The translations under genes were made by a program, and so were the position numbers. A stretch of 16,825 nt of DNA, taken from contig JAHBMJ010002684.1 of NCBI GenBank assembly GCA_018398765.1, forward strand, positions 1 through 16,825, given 5' to 3'. Below the pieces are notes generated by a model that made no database searches, had not been told where the DNA came from, and saw only the letters and a program-made list of their open reading frames with translations. The stretch's first letter is position 1; each line of letters starts with the position of its first letter. The DNA is from Chromera velia. Lineage: Eukaryota > Sar > Chromeraceae. Below, piece by piece: positions 1 to 12,623 of the stretch.

Positions 1-57
<57 letters not shown>

Positions 58-80
58 AAGAAAGAAAGAGAGAAAGAGAA
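1..80. repeat. (AG)26 microsatellite grading into (AAAG)n
   Basis: Bases 1-52 are uninterrupted AG dinucleotides; 53 to about 80 are AAAG/AG units. The repeat starts at the window edge, so its full length is unknown. Confidence 0.97.
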
Positions 81-425
81 AAGCGCACGCAGAAAGACAG
101 GCAGACAAACGGAATAGCAAACAGAACGACACACATACAGATATACGTACAGACGGACATGCATGCTAAAATGGATACAAAAACACAAGCTTACATCCAG
201 ACCGACAGCTGGACAGCTACCAAAACTCATGGGAGCAAGGTGAAAGCAAACTTGAAGAAATTAATTATATGCTGAATCTTGAGTTCTCCATGAAAAACAC
301 CACCTAACACTTGTCATGCACTGTAAAATTTCAGCTGCTGTGCTCTTACAAATCCGTGTAGAAACGCATTAAATATCTTCACCGCGACGCACTTTTGTTT
401 CTGGACGCGCCCTTTTTTAATTTAA
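81..425. other. 3' flank of the large minus-strand gene
   Basis: No ORF or RNA gene recognised. The part next to 426 is the probable 3' UTR of the minus-strand gene; it is AT-rich on that strand but has no clear AATAAA. Bases near 100-180 are degenerate purine/CA-rich sequence beside the microsatellite. Confidence 0.5.
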
Positions 426-1637
426 TCAAGTTTCGAGTTCTCCCGATTCTAGGTCACCCTCATCTGTGTACCCCTCCCCTCCTTCAAAGTTTCCTCTTCC
501 ATGCACAATTGTCCGAGTGACAAGCAGACCCCCGCACTGCCACGTCGAGTTTCCATTCCGAAGAAAAGAACTCGACCTCCCATACCGCAGCCCCCCTCCG
601 TGTGCCCCCCCTCCTAGCCGTGCCCTCACGGACATGGGCACACCGGGAGGTCGGGGTTCTCCTGGAGGTCTCTGGGGGCCCCTGTCTGACCTTGTGGACT
701 GCTGCGGAAGGCTTCGACGAGCCGTGAACCCTGCAGGGAAATTGGGCATCTGAGAGGCGGGAAGTGCTGCTGGACACACGAGAGCTGCAGGCATCCCTGC
801 CTCCGGTTCGTTCGGGTCGAGGACGACAGGGAGCCTCCGTGTCTCAGTGTGGAGGTGGAAGAGAGGAAGGGGGGGGACAATCGAGGGCCTCTGTGGCCCT
901 CCTTCCTCACCACCTGCTTCAACATCCATCTCCATACCCTCTTCCGCGGCATCCGCATGATCCGATCCCCTGAAACGACCTGCACCATACATGGTGTTGT
1001 GCAGAGAGGAGGCTGGTGCTTTCGTCCTTCCTCCTTCTGCTGAGGGGGGGAAAATCGGTCTCTGTCCTCCTATTCCCGTCTGCACAATTCTCGAGAGGCC
1101 TTCAGGGGGCTCTAGCGGCTCTGCGCCCTCTTCCATCTCATTTGCGTCTCCGGGAGGGGGAGAGGACAGCCCTCCAGCGGGATTCTCTTCTGGCTTTTCT
1201 GTGGAGGGACTTGCCAAAGGATCCGATGTTGCTTGATCCGGTTGGGCCGCGGGTCCGGTGGGAATCACAATGGGACCTCTGGATGCCGGAACTGTACTCT
1301 CTTGCGTGTGCTGCAGACTTTCCGGGGACGTCTGACAGAATGCCGACGCTGTCCTGACCATTTCCTCCGGTGTGACTGAAGCCGCAATTGCAACGGCCTC
1401 ACCGGGGGGAGCAGGGGAGACTCCAGTGCCTCTCCCTGTTTGCGGCACTGTATCTGGGGACGGATTTCTTCGTGCGGTGTCGTTGCCTCGTTGGTCGAGG
1501 AACCGAGCCCTCGCCCCTGACGTCACATCCTCAAACGCCTTCAGAGACTCCTCAAACGCAACGACAACCTCTTCCCTTCGACGAATTGTGTCAGGGGTGA
1601 ACAGGGCGCCCTTGTTCCGGTTCAACTGCTCTTCCAT
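426..1637 (-). CDS. Exon 19: terminal exon, Pro/Gly-rich C-terminal tail and stop
   Basis: 404 codons including the TGA stop at 426-428, residues 2249-2651. It begins MEEQLNRNKGALFTPDTIRR and a short helix (VVVAFEESLKAFEDV). The rest is rich in Pro, Gly, Glu and Ser and probably disordered, ending EGYTDEGDLESGELET. The acceptor CTCTGCAG|ATGGAA is strong. No canonical AATAAA was seen in the first 400 bases downstream. Confidence 0.8.
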   Translation of the reverse strand: MEEQLNRNKGALFTPDTIRRREEVVVAFEESLKAFEDVTSGARARFLDQRGNDTARRNPSPDTVPQTGRGTGVSPAPPGEAVAIAASVTPEEMVRTASAFCQTSPESLQHTQESTVPASRGPIVIPTGPAAQPDQATSDPLASPSTEKPEENPAGGLSSPPPGDANEMEEGAEPLEPPEGLSRIVQTGIGGQRPIFPPSAEGGRTKAPASSLHNTMYGAGRFRGSDHADAAEEGMEMDVEAGGEEGGPQRPSIVPPLPLFHLHTETRRLPVVLDPNEPEAGMPAALVCPAALPASQMPNFPAGFTARRSLPQQSTRSDRGPQRPPGEPRPPGVPMSVRARLGGGAHGGGLRYGRSSSFLRNGNSTWQCGGLLVTRTIVHGRGNFEGGEGYTDEGDLESGELET

Positions 1638-4600
1638 CTGCAGAGAGAACAGAGGCAACAAAACGCGGCAAGGAGACACACGAAGAAAAAACTACAGTAA
1701 GAAACTGGGAAGAAAAGAAAAGACCGGCGCTTTTCTCTGCTCTCTGCTTGCCTGCAGCTTGAAGTATGCAGTCTCATAAGAGTGCAGTGCTCTCTTACTT
1801 TAATTTTGCAGTATCAAGAGATAGATGCTTCATTTCATCCTTCAGACATGAATTGGAAACTTACTGGACAAACAGGCAGAGAGAGGGATAGGCATGCAGA
1901 CGGAAGGGCTTCTAGAAGTCTGGGGAGAAAAGAAAACGTGCTAACCCGTCTGAGGAGTTTTTTGATCTCCCTATCTCCGAGTCTCTCTGCCTTCTCCAAT
2001 TTGAGTCTCTCCCTCTCGGCCATTTCTGTTATCTGCACAGGAAGGGGAGAACGGAACAGGTACACACCCTCGTCTGCATGAGGAGGAAAACAGCAAAAAT
2101 CCTTAGATGGCAAAAAGGAGAAGGAAAAAATCACAAGGGTGAAAGAAAGAACAGAGGAGTGGGTCCACGAGATTCTTTTTGTGGCCTCCGAACTCTACTG
2201 GCTCGTATGGCGTTCTCTACCACGGTTTTGCACAGAGCCAGTGAGATGTTCTCTGTTGCAGAAGCATTCTTCAAGAGAGTGCAAGAGGACATCCCACACT
2301 CTCAAAGAAAATGCAGAAGGTCCAACGAGAGCCCCCACACCTACCGATCGTTGTGTGTCCAACCAATTTCGGTAGGCTTCCTTCTCAAGGGCCCCTCTTC
2401 TCATGATCTTCTCTCGTCGGTTCTGCGCTTTGATCGCGCCTGCGCGTTTTTCCTGTCGTGCGGTGTCATGCGCCCTCCCAACTCTCTGCCGTCTCTGCAG
2501 AGACGCCACCAAATTCTCTAATTTCCTTCCACGCTTCTCCAGAGTCCCTGTCGCACACACAAACTGCGTGTGGAACTTTTCACGCACGCTCACTTGCTGG
2601 TCTTCGAGGGGCCTCAAAAGTATGTCCTCCAACTCCTCTGCATTCTCCTGCATTCTCTCGTGACTCTCCTCAGGTCTGCCCAGTGCCGAGTCCTCCAAAC
2701 TCGGCAAGGACCGCTGAGAGGCAAGGACTTCAGAGGAGTGCGCAGCCCCCCCCACACCCGCGCTGTCAACCGACTTCCTTCGGAGCATAGCCCCCGTCCG
2801 ATCTTCACTGGTCACAGCACGGACATCGACAACTGAGGCTTCGGATGGCAAAGCAGAACGTGTGTCACTTGGGGCCTCTTGCGGTTTTGCACTCGCTTCT
2901 GAGTGCTGGCTGGATTCAAGTGCGAAAGTGACTCCTTTGGACTTTTGTCTTCGGGGGGTTGCGGAGGGGGCCAGAGAGACGGTGGAAGCGGGTGCTGAGT
3001 GACGTCGGAATTCTACTGTGTCGGTTTTGTCTACATCATGCTTGAGAGGTGAGAGAGTGCGCTTTTCGTTCTTCCTCTGAGGGTATTGTGGGGACACATG
3101 GAATCCCACCCCCCCCCTGAGAGTAATGAGCCCCTTCCTCGTTCCCCCTTTTGATGCCCTCAGCGTTCGAAGTCGATGCCGCCTGGCCTCCCAGTCTATC
3201 TGCGCCTTCCAGTGCTCCTCCTGAAGGAGCTCAGAGATTTCGTCGTTGACGGCACGCTTCACTTTCTGCTTCGCCTCGATGCGGACCTGAACGAAAGCGA
3301 GAACGAACAAAAGGACGGAATTGCGAAAGAGAACACGGGCGGGAGAGCAGAAACGGCGGCGAAGGTTCTAAAGGACAAAAACAACTGAGACACGAATGCC
3401 ACCGGCCTTTTCATGCTTGTGGACAGATGGAAAGATCAAACTGCACAAATGTTCGGATGGCATGCAACGGAAATAAAAAGTCGGCCCCATTGCCTTTGTA
3501 AAGTGTCGTCCTCGTGCAAGTGAGTGCGTCAAAGTCATCTTCCCCCCCTCACACGTACAACGGTGCTAAGTGACCCACAAAAGAGGCGACTGGCTGACTG
3601 CATGACCCACCCACCTGTTGGTCCAGCATCCTCTCTGCCCTCATGTGGCGGTTGGCAAGGAGTCGCGTTCTTCCCGTCTCCTCCTGCTCCAATCTTGCGA
3701 GCTCTGCGGCTTCACGGGCTTCTGCCATCTGCAGTCACGAGGAAGGATACTCAAATGTCTGCTTTCGGAAAGGAGGAACAGAGAGCATTTGCGCCTTTCA
3801 GGAAACAACATCAATTAAAACGTACGAGAAGGTGCATCAGCAAGTTGGGCATTCCAACCAAACAACAACATCCACAGACACCCACTCAACACCCTAATTT
3901 GACCGGGGATCTTTTTCATTTTTTGCGGCAAAGATCTCAAAAAGATGTACGATCTTTAAGATAATTCTAATCGTGCTTGACTTTGTTCTCATTTGATTTA
4001 TTCCGCATGCAGGCAGAACCACGGACCTCTTGTTGCTGTTGGTGAAACGCCCAAGCAGAGAAGAAGCCGATCACCTGCCGCTCCCACGAATGCCGATAGA
4101 ATCCGAGAGAGCCTCTCAGAGCAGCCACCAACTCCATCAGCTCTTTTCTTCTCATCAGATCGACCTCTTCCTTTTGCATCTCCAACTCCATCTGTCCAAT
4201 CAGACTCGCAAGTCCACTCTTCGGACGAAAGTTCAAAGCCAGGGATGACTCTACAGGGACTTCGCCCTCTCCCCCCGCAGGCGCTGCGCTTTCCCTCCCC
4301 CCAAACACGTCCGAGCTGCTGGTATCAAAGAAGTACACACGTTTGGTGCCCCCCTGCGTACCCGGACGCGAACCCGCGCCTGTCATACCTGCAGGCGTGA
4401 CTGCATTCCGCACTCCCTTCGTTGCATTGAAGCCTAGTGTCCTTCTAGCGAGCTCAACCAATTCCTCATTGGACCCCGTCAGGCGGCTGTCCCTTCCTGC
4501 ACGGCTGGCCACTCGGCTTCTCTCTGCTGTTCTGCATGATGCATCAAGGCCTGTTGCTGCCGGGACAGACGTGACTGTATACGGCCTTGCACCGAATGAT

Positions 4601-5759
4601 CCCGTGGCCACGAGCTCTGCCTCCACTCGGCGAGAAGCTCTTGCCTCAGAGGCTTCCCTGTCCTCTGCCACAGGAGCCAGACTGTCCTCCATAGAGTGAG
4701 AGTGCCCTTCAGAGCCAATGGACACGCGGTGATGAAGGTCGAGGAGGGCCACAGGACGAGCCCCGACACCCCCAGGCACAGTCGACGGTCTGCTGCCTCC
4801 GGAGGATCCCGTGAGGCGCCCACCCGCTTGGCTCTCTCCTCCATCCGGTTGGGGACTGGAGGGCGGGTAGGAAGAGGGGGTAGCGACAGCGTGGGCGCGC
4901 TGGCGTGCGTCAGTAATTCCAGTTTCTCCTTCTGTCCCCCCTTGCTGCCCGATCCACTCCGAGACTGCAGGGGAGGACAGAACGTTACTGACCAGGCCCT
5001 CAGACCATGCCTTTCTCTTGTTTGACACAACCTCCGCGGTCTTCCTTCCGTGAGAGAGCCCACCCCCAATGACATCAAATGGTTTTCGCTCTCGCCGTCG
5101 TGCCCGCAGTGCGGATACGAATGAGCCATCAAGATCGTATACGGGCCCGTACATCTGGGCCAGCTGTCCCCCGACGGAGGGGACTTGTGTCTCGTCTGAG
5201 ATCTTTTCTGGCACTCCTCTCAGTTGTTTCTCTGATTTGTGCAGCTCTGCCATTCTTCGAGAGGAGACCGCACGATCTGTGGTGACGGGGGCTGAGATGC
5301 CCAGCAGTTCGTGTCCGTGCACTCTGGAATTGACGTCCTTCTCCGGTCTGCACGTACACATCCATGCATTCGGTTTGTTTTTGTGCACACAGGAGTCGTA
5401 AAGGTGCGCTGAAAGGAAAGTCGAGAAAATCTTCGGTTTGGCGTGCGATGTTAGTCGCTCCTGTAATCAGACCAGAAGCAGGCGGCCTCTTTTTGCATAT
5501 TTAAGCTGGAAACGACAATACGAAATCCAGAACTGCACCCGTCTGCTCGCCTGCTCCGCGACGTCAACGGCGTATCTGGATTGTGTTTGTTGCTACTCTG
5601 TCCCTTTACCAGCTTTCTTTGTTTCTAAAGAAGTGTCTATTGAGAGACATACAGCGAAAAGCACAGGCATGGAGAGAAACAAAGAGACGGATCTGAAGAA
5701 GATTAGCGAAGAGGACGAGGGAGGGTCAAATCAGAAGAAAGAAAGAGAGAGAGAGAGAG

Positions 5760-5830
<71 letters not shown>

Positions 5831-8800
5831 GAGGGAGAGAGAGCCCTGACCGTGTAAAGAGTTTCCGGTTGGCTTTTGCGACCTGCTTTGCGAATCTGAC
5901 CCCTTGCTTTTTTGACTTTTTGGTGACTGTGATTCCCTTTCCTGCCCCCCCTAAGGTGGCAGGCCCTTCGTCTTCCTGTATGGGTAGATGTTTGCACTTT
6001 CTGTTCAACACCACAGCAACATCATCGCGAGTCATCGCACCGCCCTCTTGTGCTGCCTGGTCTATTCCTGAAGGGGCAATCGCGTTGAAAGCCTTCATTG
6101 CTAAGGCAGCATGTCGACGCCCTCCCTTGAGTCTGTTCAACCTGTCTGGTACAGAGAGGATCGAGGGGGCGGGGTCTTTGAGGGAGAATTTCAGCGTTCT
6201 CCTTCCCATCCAATTTTTATCTCGACCCTTGTGGACTCTCCCCAGGAGGCCCTGTACGTTGGCCTTATGATGGACAGAGGAGAGTTTCCAAAAGCTGTAG
6301 AGGGGATCTGTTGGATCCTTCTCTCCTTCAAAGTCCTCCTCGTCTTCCTCTCCCCATTCTTCGTCTGTCTGGGCTGCCTGCTCTTGCGCTCTGGAATCGG
6401 GAGCAAAAAAAAGCCGTGCAGGAACGAATTGGCCGCAGCCGTCACAGAACTTTTTCTTCACCCGGGTCCGCCCATGTTCTTCTGAGAAGGGCCCAATCCG
6501 GTGAGTTTCCCACAAATCCAACAGACTGCACGTACAGGCAGAAATCATATCAGAGGGGTGGGTTCATGAGGAAAGTCTCTTCAGGAGATTTGCAGATAGG
6601 CTCATCGGCAAAAAGCGGCCTCATTCAGCGAATTTCTCAAAAGTTGAAAGCCGGGAGTATTCGAAAAAGTCTCAGATGGCAGTCCTCCAGGCAGACGCAA
6701 CACACACAACTCACTGAGGAGGCATCCACGGCTGTGTGAGAAGCTCCGGAGGGTGCAATGCCACGAATGTCTCCGTCTTCATGTCCCAGGAGGCGAAGAA
6801 GAGAGCCAAAGCTGCCGCTCTGGCCGCAGGTACAGACCCAAATTTGAGTGCGTGCATGACGACTTTCATTCCTGTGGGGTACACTCTGGGTTCTCTCTTC
6901 TCCTTCTCTGCTTGAGTGACGAGCACGGCCCCTTTGGTGTCCTCCAGGTACACCACTGCCGGGATGTTAACGCCGTCGTGCGGTTTCTGGGGATGGGTCA
7001 CGCAGTCCCTCATGTCGCCTTCAAACGTCGGTAGGTAGACGGAAGCCAAAGTCTCGGAGGTACCTTCAGTCAAAAGCGCGCTGCAACAAGAAAAGAAGAA
7101 GGGCAAACACAGCAGAGGCTGAGAAAACCAAGCCACAGCCTGACCAAAATGCAAGAGTGAAGGGTGGGGGATGAAAGACTTGGGTCGCTGGGGTGAGAAG
7201 GGCACAGAAGCAGGAAGCTGGGAAGTCATTTCGGACTGCTAAGCAAACAAGACATGATGCACGATAAAAGACAACCTTGCTTGGGATCTCGTTTCCCCTC
7301 CCTGCTTGCCTTCCGGTTGTTCTTGTTGCACTCGATTCGTTCCGTATTCTTGTCGTACTTATTGTATTCCGATCTCTGCCTGCCTGAATCTATGCTTATC
7401 TCTTTCTGCCTTCAAGTTCCACAATCCGGTTGACTGACTGACCCAATGCCTTGTTTCATTCTCTCGATGTCTCTCTCTCTTTCCCTCTCCCCCTTGGGGC
7501 TTCCCTCCTTCTCCCTCAAGGGGGGAATTCGGACTTCTCTGAGCAACCACAGAGGAATGACCCTCTCCTCTCCCTGGAAACTCTGGAAAGACAACCTCTG
7601 GGTGCGGGGGCTGGCGGGGGAGGAGGGAGAAGACCCCCCAGGCTGATCGTGCCCGTCTCCCTCCAGTTCGTCGGAGGAAATGCCGTCCTCGGCCCCCCAC
7701 CCAGAGTTGCGCCGTGCCACTGCAGACAGGGAAGGTCCTGGCTGAAGTGGCCGGACGCACTGCATTGAAGTTGACCACTGGAAGATGCAATGTCGTTCTG
7801 GCACGTGGAGGCCGAACCTCCTGGAGGAGTAGATCTTCTTGAGAGCTCCGAGAAGAGTGGACTCAATGCACAGAGTGCGGCTCTGCTGCAGCTGGCTCAT
7901 GTAGTCTCTGCAGACTGTCAGCATGCGGAGCCGACGTCTGCACAGAAATCATACGAACCAAAAGGAAGGCTGGTTTCAAAGAAAAATAAATACATCATTC
8001 ACTGTGCATTCTAAATCAGTTTTTAGAGAAATACCAAACGGGAGATCCATCGAAAAGTATATTCACGATTCTCAAGAGGGATTGTTCATCACTCGCGCTG
8101 ACACTTGCATGGTCTCCTCTATCCGTAGTGAGCTGGCAGTGGGTTTCCTTTTGACAACAGCGATCAGTGCGAGTTGTTCCGTCGGCGCTTCCTTTCAGAG
8201 CACGGATTGGAAACACACACAGCCCTGGAGGGATTGGATGTGGACCTCCTCTTTGAAGGCTGACTAGTGGTCAGAAAACGACTTGCTCTCCTAATCCATG
8301 CAGATCTTCCTACCTACCTACCTGCCTGCCTGCCTGCCGCCTGGCTGAGTGACTGACTTCATACAGCTCCATTTCCAGAAAGTCTGAATGCAGATGATTG
8401 CACGTCGAACCAGCAGAGCCCTCCCGACAGAGACAGAGAGGGCTGTGCGAGTCCTGCAGGCAACAAAGAGAAAAAAGAGAAGACAGCAGTGACGAACTGA
8501 AAATGAAATGCAACTGAAAATAACACTTCAGCATATGTGTGCCTGTGTGCGTTTCCGAGACAAAGAGGGAACGGGCGAGAAGGAACAAAGACAGACGCTG
8601 TAAAGGCAAAAAAGGGAGACATAGTTGAAATCGAGCACTAAAAGGGATTGACGAAGGACACGTGAGAAGAAACAAAAGCGGTCGACCAATCCAACGGGTA
8701 GAGGAGGAGTTGGTTTCACACAGAAATAAACAGACGAGCGAGTAAAGGGAGGGATAAAGCGTAGATTAAGAGAGAAGAGAAAGCATTAAAATCTACCTCG

Positions 8801-11800
8801 GGCTCACTCTTTTGTCTGACCTATGAGCCCTCCAGGCGGACTGAATAGAGACTACTGCAGCCACCTCTCTCAGTTGGGCTCCCATCACAAACACGATCGG
8901 CATCCGACCGTTACTGACGTTCCGAGCCTGCAGACCAATCAGAAGAGAGACGCTCGTCGGAAGAAACATTTGTTTGTTGACTCTTTCGAATCTCGTAGGA
9001 AACCGATCGATGCACACACACATCTTCTCCAAAGGCTCATTCTATGTCATGCTGATTGTATGGGTGAGTGTGTCGGTGTTCAGATAGCGAGGAGGCCCGT
9101 CCTTCAGCTGCCGTAAGTCTAACATCTTGACCTCTACATAAAAGCGGGGCAAAAGTTAAATCAGACTAAGGATGCAAACGAAGACGCAATACACACGAAG
9201 AGGAGAGTAGAGGAGAGAAGCGAGCTTCTACTTACGTGTACCCTCTGATGCTCCTTTGACCTTTCCGTCTCCTGCTCCTTCAGAAGTCTCAACAACAGTT
9301 CCACAGCGAAGGCCTCAGAGGAACACTGGAAGTATCCCAGTTTGCGGTTCAGCCACTCACAGGAGCTGCACGCAGAAAAAAAAAGAAAATGCAAAACAAG
9401 GATCTTATTTGCAGATACGGAAGAATGCGAGCCCGTGTGAGTCTATCCCCTTAAGGGAACCCAGGCAGGATAGGGACAGTCGAGCGGCGTTGAATGACTC
9501 ATTCCCAGACTTCGCATAACTTCGCTTCAGCTTTTTATAGTTCCATTTGTTCACCTGCGCTGCCCTCCAGACTGTACGCAGGCTTCGGATCTGTCCACTC
9601 ACCCAAACCTACCGGTAGCTCTTGAAGGGCTCCTCGAAGTTTGGCAGCGTCACCAATTCGGCACCTGCCACCCCGACAGCCTCCCTCTCGTGTTGTTCTG
9701 AGGTTGAGGTCTTCAGCTTCTGCATCACCGTGCGCATGAGGCCAGTCTCCTTAGGCTCTACGGTGATTCTGGCAGGCTCCTTGAATACGAGCGTACGCCT
9801 GTACTGGTTGACTTTGTTCTTGGACCCCAAGGCGGTGATCACTTTGGAGACGCCATGGAGACGACTCCTGATTGCGGGACTTCCAAAAGTGTTCTGAGCG
9901 TCGAAGGACTGCCAAGAAAGCGAGGCCTCCAGGGGGGGGCAGGAGAGGAGAAATGCCAGACGGTGTGCATTCGAGGGGATGCAGATCCTCCTGCAGTGAG
10001 TGATGAAAAGAGATAGATGGTCAACTTTGAAAACAGTTTCAAGAGACTTCTCAAATACGATTCATGTAGCATGTGGGGACGTGGGTGTACAGAGAAGATC
10101 CATGACGAAGGAAGAAGATACGTGCAATGAAAAAGAATCACTCCGAGACGAGTACGCAATCGCGCAATAAGAATGCCGCCCATATTGATCTGTATGCCAC
10201 TATGCTATGACTGAAGGTGTGTTGTCGGGGTGCTCTCGCATGCAACTCTTATGGTACATTTGAAGCGAAGGGAAGAAAACGAACAAAAATTGACTGACCT
10301 TCGAATTTTGGAGAGGCTCTCCTTGACTTCCAAGGGCGGGGAGTCAACAAAACAGTGGAACACCCCTCTCCAGCAGGCGAAGGGGAAGGACCTCGACCTG
10401 TCTCGAGACCTCCTGACTACCAGAGCCTGTTGATTCGCTGCAACCTGTCCGAGCTTTCCACTCCTGCAAGGAGAGAGGTGCGGGGGGTGGAATGGCGGTG
10501 GGAGAAAAAGTGAAACTGATGCTCCTTTAATTTTCGCAGTAGGAAGAAGGACTGGATCTATCTGTGTGTCAGATTGCAAAAGAAGAGAGAAGAATCAAAA
10601 CTTGGCATGCTCCAACTGCAGCGATGCAGGTCGGTATCTAAAAAAGCGAGACAACAAGCAAGCAAAGAGGCAGACGAACCTTTTGGGTAACTGATCAGGG
10701 TCCCCCATCCTGACTGCAAAGTAGTCCGCCTCCTCCAGGCGAATGTTCCACTCTGCCCTTGCAATGAGAGCAGCAGCAGCCTCAGCAGCCCCTGTTGTTT
10801 GGGGGTCTGTGAACACCCCTCCGTTCGCTGTTGGGGATCCGGCACCCCCTGTGGAGGGGGAGAGGAGGGGGGAGGTGGAATGATTGGGGGAAGAGGCAGC
10901 AAGGCCGCCAGGGTAGTCTTGGGCGGTTCCCATGGGGTGGCGGGGAGAGGGCGGGAGGAGGCCGAGGGCGGGTGAATCTTTTTCCTTCAGGAGGCCTCTT
11001 CTGCCTGGCCGTGGAGAGCGAGCGGAGATGGGAGGTGACTTTGTGCTTCCAGTTTCTTTTGCGGTGGTCCCTCTGGATCGTGAACCCTCGTGTTTTTTGC
11101 GCTTTCTGCAGAGGGGGGGGGGAAAGGAAAATCTATGCATTTGGTACACCACAAAGTTGAACAGACAGCAAGAAAACTTGGCTGGGTGCATCCAGTAATG
11201 TGACTCCCAAACAGCCTTGGAGAGTTTTGAAAGGCCCCGAAGGACGGTAGGGCAGAAAGATCAGCCTTACATGTGCTACAAGAGTAATGGGGCAGCCAAG
11301 CAGATAGGCAGCCAGGAATGCAGTGACGTATCCATGAAGACGAAGGTAAGGATATTGTCTGTCTGACCTTCTATCAATTTCAGCGTAGACCTGGGCAATC
11401 ATGATGGAGACTTTGTCTGCATCCTTCCAAAAGAAGTAAACGCGCTTGCTCTCCTCCTGTTCCTCCAGCTTTTTTCGTTCCGCCGCTTCCGCTTTGCGGG
11501 CTTCCTCTTGCAGCACCTTTGCATTTTTCTTTGCCCTCTCTGACGAAATGTCTGTCTGTGTCCGCCCTCTCCTGATCACTTTCACAGCCCCAGAGGCACT
11601 CTCTGCTGGTGATGAAGGACGAGAAGGAGAAGGACGGGAGGGTGGGTCTAAAAGAACTCGGGAGGATTCGGACCGAGGTAACTGCCGGCGTTGTTTTTCT
11701 CCTCCACGTTTGTCCCTCCCTTTGCCCTTCTGGTCTTTTTTCGTCCGCCCCTCTCCCACCGACAGCTCTCCGCTTGTCTTCTCGGCCGGTCCTCCCTGCG

Positions 11801-12562
11801 ACGGGGTTGAGGAGCTCTCGGGTCGGGATGAGTTCCAACTCGATTCTGACTTCCCTGCCGACTTTGCTCCAAAGCCTTGAAGGTCTGTCTCCAACGACTC
11901 TGGCAGACCTTTTCCCTTTTGCCGTCTTCCCTGGGAAGAACTTGCGCCTGCCGAACGCGGCCGTTGCTCTGAGGGTGAGGGCATAGGAGACGGGTCGGCT
12001 GACCTCGGTCTGCTGCTTGACCTTTCCTTCCCTTCCAACATCATCAGTTGGCCCTCTTCTAGACTGATCGCGTGTTGAAGGGGAGGGGAGACCTTGGGGC
12101 GAGGTATGAGGGGAAACTGCAGAAGAGAACGGACCATCTGATTTCGGCAGTGGGAGCCCCTCCAAACCCGTGCGATTCTGCACACATATACATATGTATG
12201 TACATACATATATACACACAGACAGACTGACGGGCAAATGGGCCCGAGAGAGAAAGGCAGAGGGGGCCGCTCGTCCTTTCGAGTCTTCGTTGCATCTGGC
12301 CTGGCATTGTTGATTTAGTGAGCAAATCTTCATGCATCCAACCAAACGACAAAAGCAGCAATCCCACCGGGACGGCGCTGTGACTTTCAGAACGCGTGGC
12401 TACCCGCACGAGCAGGGCAGAAAGAGAGACAGAACAAAACACCTGTGCATCGACCGTTGACTGACTGACTGACGTCGTTGCAGCGAGGCGGATTGTCCTC
12501 ATGGCTCGGTACCTCCGTATCCATTTCTTCAGAGCCTTCTTCAAAGTTTGCAGACTCCGAAT

Positions 12563-12623
<61 letters not shown>

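Noticed and set aside
4479-5132. A 217-codon minus-strand ORF overlapping exon 15
   Set aside because: It is an alternate frame inside the 1321-nt exon that is supported by both splice junctions; no recognisable features.
11446-11986. Plus-strand ORFs opposite exon 5 (144 and 125 codons)
   Set aside because: Antisense shadows of a low-complexity coding exon, with no domain or supporting signals.
12100-12120. The CTGCAG at 12117 as the acceptor of exon 5
   Set aside because: It would leave exon 4 (phase 2) out of frame with exon 5 (phase 0) and remove the IARVWRGSHCR motif. The TGTGCAG at 12178 keeps phase.
11380-12345. A 321-codon minus-strand ORF overlapping exon 5 in another frame
   Set aside because: It lacks domains, does not join neighbouring exons in phase, and the competing frame carries an IQ motif and consistent splice sites. 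It is long because the region is GC-rich and low in stops.
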